NCBI GenBank assembly: GCA_966211965.1
Contig: CBIHON010000022.1
Span: 25,674 to 89,673 of the forward strand
DNA: 64,000 nt
Reading direction: 5' to 3'
Source: CBIHON01 sp966211965
GTDB lineage: Bacteria; Pseudomonadota; Gammaproteobacteria; Burkholderiales; Burkholderiaceae_D
Part shown: piece by piece, positions 18,661-26,600 of the stretch
Position numbering within the stretch: the first letter of the stretch is position 1
Layout of the letters: each line of letters opens with the position of its first letter
Notes under the pieces: generated by a model
What the model saw: the letters and a program-made list of their open reading frames with translations, nothing else
What the model was told of the DNA's origin: nothing
Databases searched by the model: none
Program-made: the position numbers and the translations under genes

Positions 18661-18719
18661 GGGCAGATGCAATCCGCGCAGTTTTTGCGCAGACCATACC
18701 GCGCGGGTTGCATCTGCCC
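18661..18719. repeat. Palindromic repeat (family R2) after PKS-NRPS gene
   Basis: GGGCAGATGCAATCCGCGC (18661-18679) and GCGCGGGTTGCATCTGCCC (18701-18719) pair at 18 of 19 positions. The repeat begins five bases after the stop of the PKS-NRPS gene and 53 bases before the next start. It could stabilise or attenuate the transcript between the two genes, but no T-run follows. Confidence 0.75.
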
Positions 18720-18771
18720 TACGCAAACAACGGACATTGCGTATCAATGAATTTCACAGGACAAAAATAAA

Positions 18772-21700
18772 ATGTTCAGCAAGCACGAGATCAAGGACAT
18801 TTGCGCGATGACCCCGATGCAGCGCGGCATGCTGCATCACGCGCTGCTGGAACCGGACTCCACCGCCTATCACGAACAGTTGATTCTGCGCTTGGACGGC
18901 GCGCTCAATGCTGTTCGCCTGGAACGCGCGTGGCAACAGGTCATCGACCGCCACGATGCGCTGCGCGGCCGCTTCCTGAGCGAGCGCGTCTCCAATCCGG
19001 TACATGTCATCCCTCATCACGAAACAATCCGCTTGTATGTCCATAAGCTGGACAGCGCCGGTCAGACTGCCGGCGACGACAAGCTGCCTGTGGAGCTGGA
19101 GAGCTTTCTCGCCCGCGATCTGGCGCAGCGATTCGACTTGGCGGCGGCGCATCCGATGCGCTTCAACCTGTTCCAGGGAACGGATGATCGGCACTGGCTG
19201 GTCTGGAGCTTCCACCACATTCTGCTCGACGGCTGGAGCATTGGCATCGTGCTGGACCAGGTACTGAGCGCCTACGCCGAAGAACAGGCGACTCCCGTCG
19301 TCTGCGGCTACACCTATTACCAGCGCTGGCTCGCAGCGCGCGACAAACCGGCGGCGCTGGAATACTGGCGCAACAGCCTGACTGATTTTCCCGGCAGCGC
19401 GCTATTGCCGCCGGAAGCTGCATCGCATCGGCATTTGCAAGCTGCGGCGACAGTCGATGCGCACGCCGCAAACGCCTTGCGTACGCTGGCGCAAACCCAG
19501 CGCTGTTCGCTTCATCATCTGCTGCTGTGCGCCTGGGCCTTGACGCTGGGCCGGCATCTGGATCAACGCGATGTGGTGGTGCCCACGGTGCTGGCCGGCA
19601 GGCCAGGTGAACTCGAAGATGCCGACCACCTGGTCGGTCTGCTGATCAACACCGTGCCGATGCGGGTGACCTGGCAGGATAGCGACAGTTTCGGCACACT
19701 CCTGCAAAGAGTGCGCGACGACAGTTTGACCGCCGCGCGTCACCAATATCTGTCGATGGCGGAGATCCAAGGCGTTGCCGGCAAACTCGCGATCGACCAC
19801 GTGCTGCTGGTGCAAGGCATGCCGCATCAGAAAGTGGTCGGCACGCGTTGCGGCGAAGCGAGGATAGGCTGGGCCGGATTCCGCGAAAGCATTCCCTATT
19901 CGCTGGAAGTTTCGCTGATGCCGACCGACGAGGGAATCGGCATCTGCTTGCGCGGCGATCATGAGGCGGGGTGGCTGCAAGGCCTGGCCGACGGTTTGCG
20001 GCAATTGCTGCTGACGGTGTCGAAGGATTCGCAAACGCGCCTTGATGCGCTCGATTTGATCAGCGATGCGCAGCGCGCAACGCTATTGGCCTGGGGCGAC
20101 GGCGGGCCGGCTGCACCGCACGGCACGGTGCTGCAAGCCTTCGACGCGTGTGTGGCACGCACACCCGACGCTCCCGCCCTGGTTGCCGGCGGCAAGACCC
20201 TCAGCTATCGTGACCTCGATCAGCTTGCCAATCGCCTGGCCCATGCGCTGCTCGCCGATGGCCCCTTGGCCCCCGATACCCCGGTGGCGCTGGTGTCGCA
20301 TCGCGATACCGGCTTGCTCGCAGGCCTGCTTGCCATCCTGCGCGCCGGCTGCGCTTATGTCCCGGTTGATCCCGATTTCCCTCCCGACCGCGTGCGCCTG
20401 ATGCTGCAAGCCGGCGGCTGCCGCCATCTGCTGGTCTCGTCGGATCTGGTGGCGACCGTGCCGGCATTGCCGGGCTCGCGCATCCTGTGCCTGGAGACCT
20501 CTGCGGAAAACCTGCCGTCGACGCCGCCGGCATGCAAGGTGACGCCGGACCAGTTGGCCTATGTGATCTTTACCTCCGGCTCGACCGGCACTCCCAAAGG
20601 CACGATGCTCACGCATGCCAATGCCGCCTCGTTCTTTGCCTGTCTGCCCCAGGCCTTCGGTTTTGTTGCGGGCGATCGAATTCTCGGGGTGACCACGGTG
20701 TCGTTTGACATTGCCGGCTTGGAATTGCTGGGTGTCTTGTGTTGCGGCATGACTGTCGTGCTGGCGTCCGCAGAACAAGCGCGCGACCCGTCGCAACTCT
20801 TGGACCTGATGCAGCAGGAGCGCATCAATGTCTTGCAGATGACGCCGACCCGGCTCAAGCTGTTGCTCGATTCTTTCGTAGGATGGGTGGAGCGCAGCGC
20901 AACCCATCGCTCACCGGTTGATGATGGGTTGCGCTCTGCTCCACCCATCCTACAAAATATCCGTACCCTGCTGGTCGGCGGTGAAGCCTTGCCGCAAGCC
21001 CTGGCCGAACAATTGCTGTCGCTGTCCCACCTCAGGGTCTTCAACGTCTACGGACCCACCGAAACCACCATCTGGTCCGCTAGTTGGCAACTCAGCCAAG
21101 GTCCGGTCAGCCTCGGCCGTGCCCTGCCCGGCGAACGCCTGTTGATCCTGTCCTCGCAACGGCGCCTGCAACCCTCCGGTGCAATCGGGGAAATTGCGAT
21201 CGCCGGAATTGGCGTCGCACGCGGTTACCTGAACGACGCGGTGCGCACCGCAGAGCGCTTCATCAGCCTGCCGGATATTGAGGGCCCGGTGTACCTCACC
21301 GGCGACCTGGGCCGCTGGCGTTCGGACGGCAGCCTGGAATTCCTCGGCCGCCGAGACGACCAGATCAAGATCCGCGGCATGCGCATCGAGATCGGCGAAA
21401 TCGAACATCATTTGCAGCAATTGCCGAACGTACAGGAAGCCGTCGCTGCCGCCCGTAAAAACACATCCGGCGAAACCGAAATCGTTGCCTACCTGGTCGG
21501 TCCGAAAGACCGCCTTGATGCCGCCCAATTGCGTACTCTGCTGGCAACGCATCTCCCGCCGGCGATGATTCCCTCGCACTTCGTCTTGCTCGCTGCCCTG
21601 CCGCAAACCCCGAACGGCAAAACCGACCGCCGCGCCCTGCCCGCCCCCGAACCGCAAGCCGCCCCACAAGCAGCCCGAGCACCGGAAGGCCCGATAGAAT

Positions 21701-23313
21701 CCGCCATCACCCGCATCTTCGCCGAAGTGCTGGCCCGCGGCGTCGGCCCCGACGACGACTTCTTCCTCAGCGGCGGCCACAGCTTGAAAGCGATCCAGGC
21801 AATCGGCCGCATCAATCGCGAACTGGCCAGCGCCTATGCCTTACGGGATCTGTATCGCAATCCGACCGCGGCAGGTCTGGTCCGCACCAGCACCGGCCGC
21901 GCCGCGCCGATCACGCGCGCGCCGGATGCGCCGGATTATCCGTTGTCGTTTGCACAGCAGGCGTTGTGGGTGCTCGACCAGATGCAGCCCGGCTATGCCG
22001 GCTACAACGTGCCGGGTGCATATCTGTTGAAGGGCAAATTGGATCTGGAAGCATTTGCCCGCGCATGGAATGCGCTGGTTGCGCGGCACGAATCCTTACG
22101 AACCGTATTCAGGATCATTGATGGGGTGCCGCGCCAGTTGGTTCTGGATCACATGGAATTTTCTATTGACCGCCGTCCGCCAGCCCCCTCATCCTTGCAG
22201 GGAGAGGATAGCGCGGTCGCTGAACACATCGCAGAATTAACCTGCCAACCCTTCAACTTGGCAACAGGCCCCCTATTCCGCATCGCTCTGATTCCGCTCG
22301 ATGCACAACGCCAAATCCTGCTGCTGGTCACCCATCACATCATCAGCGACGGCTGGTCCGATGCCGTGATGATCACCGACCTGGCAGCCGCATACAGCGC
22401 CGCCCTGGCCGGCAAAGACCCGAGCACGATGCTTGCCGCCGCGCCTGCGCTGAGCTATCGCGATTTCGCCGTCTGGCAGCACCGCTATCTCGCCTCGCCG
22501 CTGGCGCAAGCCCACCGCGATTACTGGCGCAAGCAATTGAGCGATCTGCCCTTGCTGCAACTGCCGACCGAACACGCGCGCAGCACGACTTTGGCAAGAC
22601 GCGGCGCACGCCTCGACATGCGCATGGAAGCAAGCGACGCAGAAGCATGGCTGGCAGCGGTCTCGCCACGCGATCGTTACGCAACGATCGCCGCCGCCAC
22701 GCTCGCGCTGTTGCACCTGGAAAGCGGCCAGACCGACATCGTCCTCGGCCTGCCGATCGCCAACCGCGACCGCGTGGAACTGCAAGACCAGGTCGGCCTG
22801 CACCTGAACACGCTGCCGCTGCGCCAGCAATTGCAGATCGACGCGTCCTTGGCGCAATTACGCAGCGGCTGCGCCGGCAGGATCGTCGAAGCAATGGAAC
22901 ATGCCGATTATCCCTTCGCGCGATTGGTGGACGAGCTGGGCGTGAACACCGAACCGGGCCGCCATCCGGTATTCGACACGATGCTGATTTTTCACCAGCA
23001 CGCAATGCCGGTGCCGCAACTCGACGGCATGGAGGTCACGCCGCATGACCCGCAATCCTACACCAGCCGGTTTGACCTGGATTTCGAAATCTGGGCCGGG
23101 GGGGATGGCGTGCATGGGTTTATTGAATATGACGCGGATTTGTTCTCGGCTGAGCAGGTAGCTGGATTTGCGGCGCGCTGGCAGGCAGTGCTGTCGGCGT
23201 GTGCGTTGCAGCCATCGATCACGATCACGGAGTTGCGCAAGCTTGTGATGCCGGCCAGAGAGGACACGGAAAATTTTCTAGCGAATAGCTTGGCTTTGAA
23301 TGACGACTTTTGA
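18772..23313 (+). CDS. Nonribosomal peptide synthetase: C-A(Gly)-PCP-C
   Basis: This 1513-residue enzyme adds the second amino acid and carries the condensation domain for the third. Domains: C (about 1-430, HHILLDG near 147); A (about 440-960, TSGSTGTPKG near 601); PCP (GGHSLKA, Ser about 1004); C (about 1060-1490, HHIISDG near 1189). The A-domain code read by alignment is DILQLGVIW plus Lys, identical to the preceding module and close to known glycine codes. The A domain carries a palindromic repeat at residues about 703-728 that is read in frame. The protein ends in C, and its cognate A domain is at the start of the synthetase encoded at 26601, so one module is split across two proteins. 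The acidic tail may be a docking peptide. A clear AGGA ribosome-binding site lies upstream of the ATG. Confidence 0.95.
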   Translation: MFSKHEIKDICAMTPMQRGMLHHALLEPDSTAYHEQLILRLDGALNAVRLERAWQQVIDRHDALRGRFLSERVSNPVHVIPHHETIRLYVHKLDSAGQTAGDDKLPVELESFLARDLAQRFDLAAAHPMRFNLFQGTDDRHWLVWSFHHILLDGWSIGIVLDQVLSAYAEEQATPVVCGYTYYQRWLAARDKPAALEYWRNSLTDFPGSALLPPEAASHRHLQAAATVDAHAANALRTLAQTQRCSLHHLLLCAWALTLGRHLDQRDVVVPTVLAGRPGELEDADHLVGLLINTVPMRVTWQDSDSFGTLLQRVRDDSLTAARHQYLSMAEIQGVAGKLAIDHVLLVQGMPHQKVVGTRCGEARIGWAGFRESIPYSLEVSLMPTDEGIGICLRGDHEAGWLQGLADGLRQLLLTVSKDSQTRLDALDLISDAQRATLLAWGDGGPAAPHGTVLQAFDACVARTPDAPALVAGGKTLSYRDLDQLANRLAHALLADGPLAPDTPVALVSHRDTGLLAGLLAILRAGCAYVPVDPDFPPDRVRLMLQAGGCRHLLVSSDLVATVPALPGSRILCLETSAENLPSTPPACKVTPDQLAYVIFTSGSTGTPKGTMLTHANAASFFACLPQAFGFVAGDRILGVTTVSFDIAGLELLGVLCCGMTVVLASAEQARDPSQLLDLMQQERINVLQMTPTRLKLLLDSFVGWVERSATHRSPVDDGLRSAPPILQNIRTLLVGGEALPQALAEQLLSLSHLRVFNVYGPTETTIWSASWQLSQGPVSLGRALPGERLLILSSQRRLQPSGAIGEIAIAGIGVARGYLNDAVRTAERFISLPDIEGPVYLTGDLGRWRSDGSLEFLGRRDDQIKIRGMRIEIGEIEHHLQQLPNVQEAVAAARKNTSGETEIVAYLVGPKDRLDAAQLRTLLATHLPPAMIPSHFVLLAALPQTPNGKTDRRALPAPEPQAAPQAARAPEGPIESAITRIFAEVLARGVGPDDDFFLSGGHSLKAIQAIGRINRELASAYALRDLYRNPTAAGLVRTSTGRAAPITRAPDAPDYPLSFAQQALWVLDQMQPGYAGYNVPGAYLLKGKLDLEAFARAWNALVARHESLRTVFRIIDGVPRQLVLDHMEFSIDRRPPAPSSLQGEDSAVAEHIAELTCQPFNLATGPLFRIALIPLDAQRQILLLVTHHIISDGWSDAVMITDLAAAYSAALAGKDPSTMLAAAPALSYRDFAVWQHRYLASPLAQAHRDYWRKQLSDLPLLQLPTEHARSTTLARRGARLDMRMEASDAEAWLAAVSPRDRYATIAAATLALLHLESGQTDIVLGLPIANRDRVELQDQVGLHLNTLPLRQQLQIDASLAQLRSGCAGRIVEAMEHADYPFARLVDELGVNTEPGRHPVFDTMLIFHQHAMPVPQLDGMEVTPHDPQSYTSRFDLDFEIWAGGDGVHGFIEYDADLFSAEQVAGFAARWQAVLSACALQPSITITELRKLVMPAREDTENFLANSLALNDDF
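20878..20953. repeat. Palindromic repeat (family R1) inside adenylation domain
   Basis: The left arm (20878-20908, beginning GTAGGATGGGTGGAGC) and right arm (20923-20953, ending CACCCATCCTAC) match at 29 of 31 positions. The element is translated in frame as part of the A domain, between LKLLL and IRTLLVGGEA. The same family occurs intergenically at 26309-26382 and 38052-38126. The sister domain in the previous gene has a different, shorter GC-rich insert at this place. Confidence 0.9.
21211..21410 (+). repeat. 200-base block identical to 17885-18084 (A2 copy)
   Basis: This is the second copy of the identical block shared by the two glycine-type adenylation domains. The identity extends over synonymous positions, which points to recent gene conversion and not only to protein-level constraint. 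Confidence 0.85.
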
Positions 23314-23340
23314 AGCAATGAATAAAAAGGACACGAATAA

Positions 23341-25212
23341 ATGTGCGGCATAGCAGGCCAAGTAAACTTCGACCCCCACCGCCCCGCAGCCTCAACCGAG
23401 GTCGCGCGCATGACTGCCGCCCTGGTCCATCGCGGTCCCGACGATGACGGCTTGCACGCCGCCGGTCCGGCCGCCTTTGGTTTCCGCCGCCTGTCCATCG
23501 TCGACCTGCGGCCCGAGGGCAACCAGCCGCATTTCAACGAGGACCGCAAGATTTTCTCGGTCGTCAACGGCGAAATCTACAACCACAACGAACTGCGCGA
23601 AACGCTCGCCGCCAAAGGCCATGTGCTGCGCTCGCGCTGCGACGTCGAGGTCGTGCCGCACCTGTACGAGCAATACGGCGACGGACTGATGAACGAACTC
23701 AACGGCCAGTTCGCATTGGCGGTCTACGATTCGAGCAAGCACCGCCTGCTGCTGGCGCGCGATCCGGTCGGGGTATGCCCGCTGTTCTACGCCGTGATCG
23801 ATGGCCAGTTGCTGTTCGCCTCCGAGATCAAGGGTTTGCTGGCCCATTCCGCCGTCAAGCGCGCGGTCGATCTGCGCGGTCTCGACCAGATGCTGACCTT
23901 CCCCGGCCTGGCCAGCCCGATCACGATGTTCCAGGGCATCCAGTCGCTGCCGGCCGGCCATTATCTCGTGCTGGAAAATGGTCAATTGCGTACCGGCTGC
24001 TATTGGGACCTGGAATATCCGGCGAACGGGCCAGCCATCGCGCCGCCGGACTGGCAGGAGCAACTCGACCACTTGCTGCAGCAAGCGGTCAGCCGGCGCC
24101 TGCAAGCCGACGTGCCGGTCGCCTGCTATCTGAGCGGGGGGCTGGATTCTTCGCTGGTGGCCGGCATGATGCACAAGCTGCGGCCCGGCGCCAACTGGCA
24201 TGCCTTCTCGGTGGTATTCGACGATGCCAATATCGACGAGCGCCGCTATCAGCGCATGATGGCCGAACGCATCGGCGCCCGCCATCATGAAGTGCATTTC
24301 GGCGTCGGCCAGATCGAGCAGCGGCTGCGTTCGGTGATCCGCCATGCGGAATCGCCCTTAAAAGAAAGTTACGACACCTGCTCGCATGCGCTGTCGGAAG
24401 CGGTGCGCGACAGCGGCTGCAAGGTGGTGCTGTCGGGCGAAGGCGCGGATGAGATGTTTGCCGGCTACGTCGGTTACCGCTTCGACATGATGCGCGCCGG
24501 CCAGGACGAGGGGATGGATCTGCTAGACGAGGACAGCTGGCGCGAATCGCAATTGCGCGAATCGCTGTGGGGCGATGCCAACTTTTTCTACGAACGCGAC
24601 TACGGCGCCTTCCGCGAAATGAGCAGTGCGTTGTATGCACCCAACATCGCACGCGATCCGAGATTGTATGACTGCCTGGCGCAATCGCCGGTCGACCGCA
24701 GCAAACTGCGCGGACGGCATCCGGTGCACCAGCGTTCGTACATCGATTTCAAGCTGCGAATCGCCGACCATCTCTTGTCGGACCATGGCGACCGCATGAC
24801 TTTCGCCCATAGCGTTGAGGGCCGTTATCCCTTCCTGGACAAGGACTTGCTCGACTTCGTCACCCGCCTGCCGCCGGGCCTGCTGACGCTGGACCAGCGC
24901 GAGAAGTATCCGCTGCGCGCCATCGCCCAGCCCTACGTCGCGCCGCAGGTGCTGGCACGCGAAAAATTCTCCTTCGTCGGCCCTGGCAGTCCGGACATTT
25001 TACGTGGCAGTAGCGAATGGATCATGGACTTGCTGTCACCCGAGAAAATTCGTCGCCAGGGATACCTGAATCCGGATACAGTAGCAGCACTGCGCCGCAC
25101 CTATGAGCGCAACGATTATCGTGTCAACCAAACCTTCGACGTCGATCTGATGATGGTGGTATTGACCTTTCAGATTTTTCTCGAAGAATTTTCGCTTCCG
25201 GCTCATAACTAA
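23341..25212 (+). CDS. Asparagine synthase (glutamine-hydrolysing)-like amidotransferase
   Basis: This 623-residue protein is of normal AsnB length. The N-terminal glutaminase domain begins MCGIAGQ, with the nucleophile Cys at position 2, and has RGPDDDG and NGEIYNH. The C-terminal synthetase domain has the PP-loop SGGLDSS (about 265-271) and a second motif, LSGEGADEMFAGY. Both active sites therefore look intact. Family members use Gln-derived ammonia and ATP to amidate a carboxylate; relatives form beta-lactams or other amides. It lies 27 bases after an NRPS gene with an AAAGGA site and is flanked by NRPS genes on the same strand. It may make free Asn, amidate an acidic residue of the peptide, or close an amide ring. 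The sequence does not decide. Confidence 0.9.
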   Translation: MCGIAGQVNFDPHRPAASTEVARMTAALVHRGPDDDGLHAAGPAAFGFRRLSIVDLRPEGNQPHFNEDRKIFSVVNGEIYNHNELRETLAAKGHVLRSRCDVEVVPHLYEQYGDGLMNELNGQFALAVYDSSKHRLLLARDPVGVCPLFYAVIDGQLLFASEIKGLLAHSAVKRAVDLRGLDQMLTFPGLASPITMFQGIQSLPAGHYLVLENGQLRTGCYWDLEYPANGPAIAPPDWQEQLDHLLQQAVSRRLQADVPVACYLSGGLDSSLVAGMMHKLRPGANWHAFSVVFDDANIDERRYQRMMAERIGARHHEVHFGVGQIEQRLRSVIRHAESPLKESYDTCSHALSEAVRDSGCKVVLSGEGADEMFAGYVGYRFDMMRAGQDEGMDLLDEDSWRESQLRESLWGDANFFYERDYGAFREMSSALYAPNIARDPRLYDCLAQSPVDRSKLRGRHPVHQRSYIDFKLRIADHLLSDHGDRMTFAHSVEGRYPFLDKDLLDFVTRLPPGLLTLDQREKYPLRAIAQPYVAPQVLAREKFSFVGPGSPDILRGSSEWIMDLLSPEKIRRQGYLNPDTVAALRRTYERNDYRVNQTFDVDLMMVVLTFQIFLEEFSLPAHN

Positions 25213-25234
25213 AATTCACTACGAGGAGGTCCGT

Positions 25235-26293
25235 ATGCATCCCAACAACCGTTGTCTCGCACGAACCCTGATCAGCGCTGCCGTCATGTCGATATTCACC
25301 GCGGCGGCACATGCAGCGGATGCGCCGACGGACCCGGCGTACAAGGCCGGCTACGAGGCAGGTTACAAGGCCGCGATGGAGGCGATGAAAGCGGGTGCTG
25401 CGCCTTCGACGGCGGCAACGCCTGCGGCGGCACCGGTGGCTGCCGCGGCGCCGTCAGCAGCGGCGCCGGCGCAATCGGATGGGCCGCCGGACTGGTGGAA
25501 TCACAGTGCGCTGTTGTATGACAAGCTGGAGCCGAAATGGGTCCATCACGCTGAGCTGCAATTTTCCGGAACGTCGCTCAAAGGCAACGACACAGGCATC
25601 GCGATACGCGCTTCCGGCAAACTGTACAGCCGCCATGACAAATGGACCAACGAAGCGGTGTTGACGATGGACCGGCGTTCGATTGACCAGAGCGGTTCGC
25701 CCAATGTCCGCGATTACCGCATGTTCCAGGAATCGCCGCGCTACGATTTGACCAAACGACTTTATGTATCGGCCGGCTATATCTGGGAAACCGACGACAA
25801 GAGCTATATCGACAATCGCAACACCTGGTTGGGCGGCGTCGGCTTTTATGTGCTGGACAATCCGAAAATGCGTTTGAATACCTTTGTCGGCCTCGGACGT
25901 CTGAACGAGAGCTACCTCAAGGATATCCAGACCTACACCGGATTGAGCAGCCGCAGCTCCGGACTGCTTTATCTGTACCAGAGTTTCGATTGGCAGATTT
26001 CGGAGGATTGGTCCTTGCAGCAGGGGTTCCGCCAGATCCGGGATCTCAGCGAATCGGGCCGCTATGACGTCAACCCGGCCTATTCGCCGGCCAGCAATCC
26101 GGTCTCGTATCCGTATGCGCCCGTTGCAATGGTCAAGCGTTATCGCAACGTCAGCAATATCTCGCTCAATTACCGATTGTCGCCGCGCAGTGCGCTGACC
26201 TTGGGTATCGAGCAGCGTTATGACAGCAATCCGTGGCCGGATGTGAAATCGACCGACACCACCAAGCGTCTGTCGTTGAATGTAATGTTTTAG
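25235..26293 (+). CDS. DUF481-type outer-membrane beta-barrel protein
   Basis: This 352-residue protein has a signal peptide (about 1-28, ending AHA-AD). A KAGYEAGYKAAMEA segment and an Ala/Pro-rich linker (about 35-80) follow. The rest alternates aromatic and polar residues, as in transmembrane beta strands, and ends in Phe, the usual outer-membrane assembly signal. The pattern around TNEAVLTMDRRS, YVSAGYIWETD and GLGRLNESY fits the DUF481 (YdiY-like) family. A strong AGGAGGT site precedes the ATG. It sits between the amidotransferase and a large NRPS gene, 22 bases after the former, so it is very likely co-transcribed with the cluster. A role in release or uptake of the product, or in envelope protection, is only inferred. 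Confidence 0.75.
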   Translation: MHPNNRCLARTLISAAVMSIFTAAAHAADAPTDPAYKAGYEAGYKAAMEAMKAGAAPSTAATPAAAPVAAAAPSAAAPAQSDGPPDWWNHSALLYDKLEPKWVHHAELQFSGTSLKGNDTGIAIRASGKLYSRHDKWTNEAVLTMDRRSIDQSGSPNVRDYRMFQESPRYDLTKRLYVSAGYIWETDDKSYIDNRNTWLGGVGFYVLDNPKMRLNTFVGLGRLNESYLKDIQTYTGLSSRSSGLLYLYQSFDWQISEDWSLQQGFRQIRDLSESGRYDVNPAYSPASNPVSYPYAPVAMVKRYRNVSNISLNYRLSPRSALTLGIEQRYDSNPWPDVKSTDTTKRLSLNVMF

Positions 26294-26308
26294 GGCGTGC
26301 TGGATTGC

Positions 26309-26382
26309 GTAGGATGGGTGGAGCGCACCGTAACCCATCATGGCGGTAAAAGATGGGTTACGGTGCGCTCCACCCATCCTAC
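26309..26382. repeat. Perfect palindromic repeat (family R1)
   Basis: Arms 26309-26339 and 26352-26382 are a perfect 31-base inverted repeat (GTAGGATGGGTGGAGCGCAC and onward) with a 12-base loop. It lies 15 bases after the stop of the outer-membrane protein gene. It is the cleanest copy of the family found inside the A domain at 20878-20953. As RNA it would form a very stable hairpin and could limit read-through or protect the upstream message. Confidence 0.9.
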
Positions 26383-26424
26383 GTACCCGATGCAATGTTT
26401 TAATGCCCATCGCAGAAACCCTAT

Positions 26425-26501
26425 GTAGGAGCGTGCCATGCACGCGACGGCACACGAATAGAGACTATCCAGGGGCCGTGGTGCGCATGGCACGCTCCTG
26501 C
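26425..26501. repeat. Palindromic repeat (family R4)
   Basis: GTAGGAGCGTGCCATGCACG (from 26425) and the segment ending GCATGGCACGCTCCTGC at 26501 form an imperfect inverted repeat with a shared core GAGCGTGCCATGC. Together with the R1 copy upstream, it fills most of the 307-base gap before the NRPS gene at 26601. The remaining 99 bases show no convincing promoter. Confidence 0.75.
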
Positions 26502-26600
26502 AAAACATGCAGTCAGAGACGCACAAGCCTTTATTGAAAGACTCGCGTGCAATGAGTCAAACGGTTTTAATGCAAGCAAAGTAAAAATGGAGCGCAAGCA

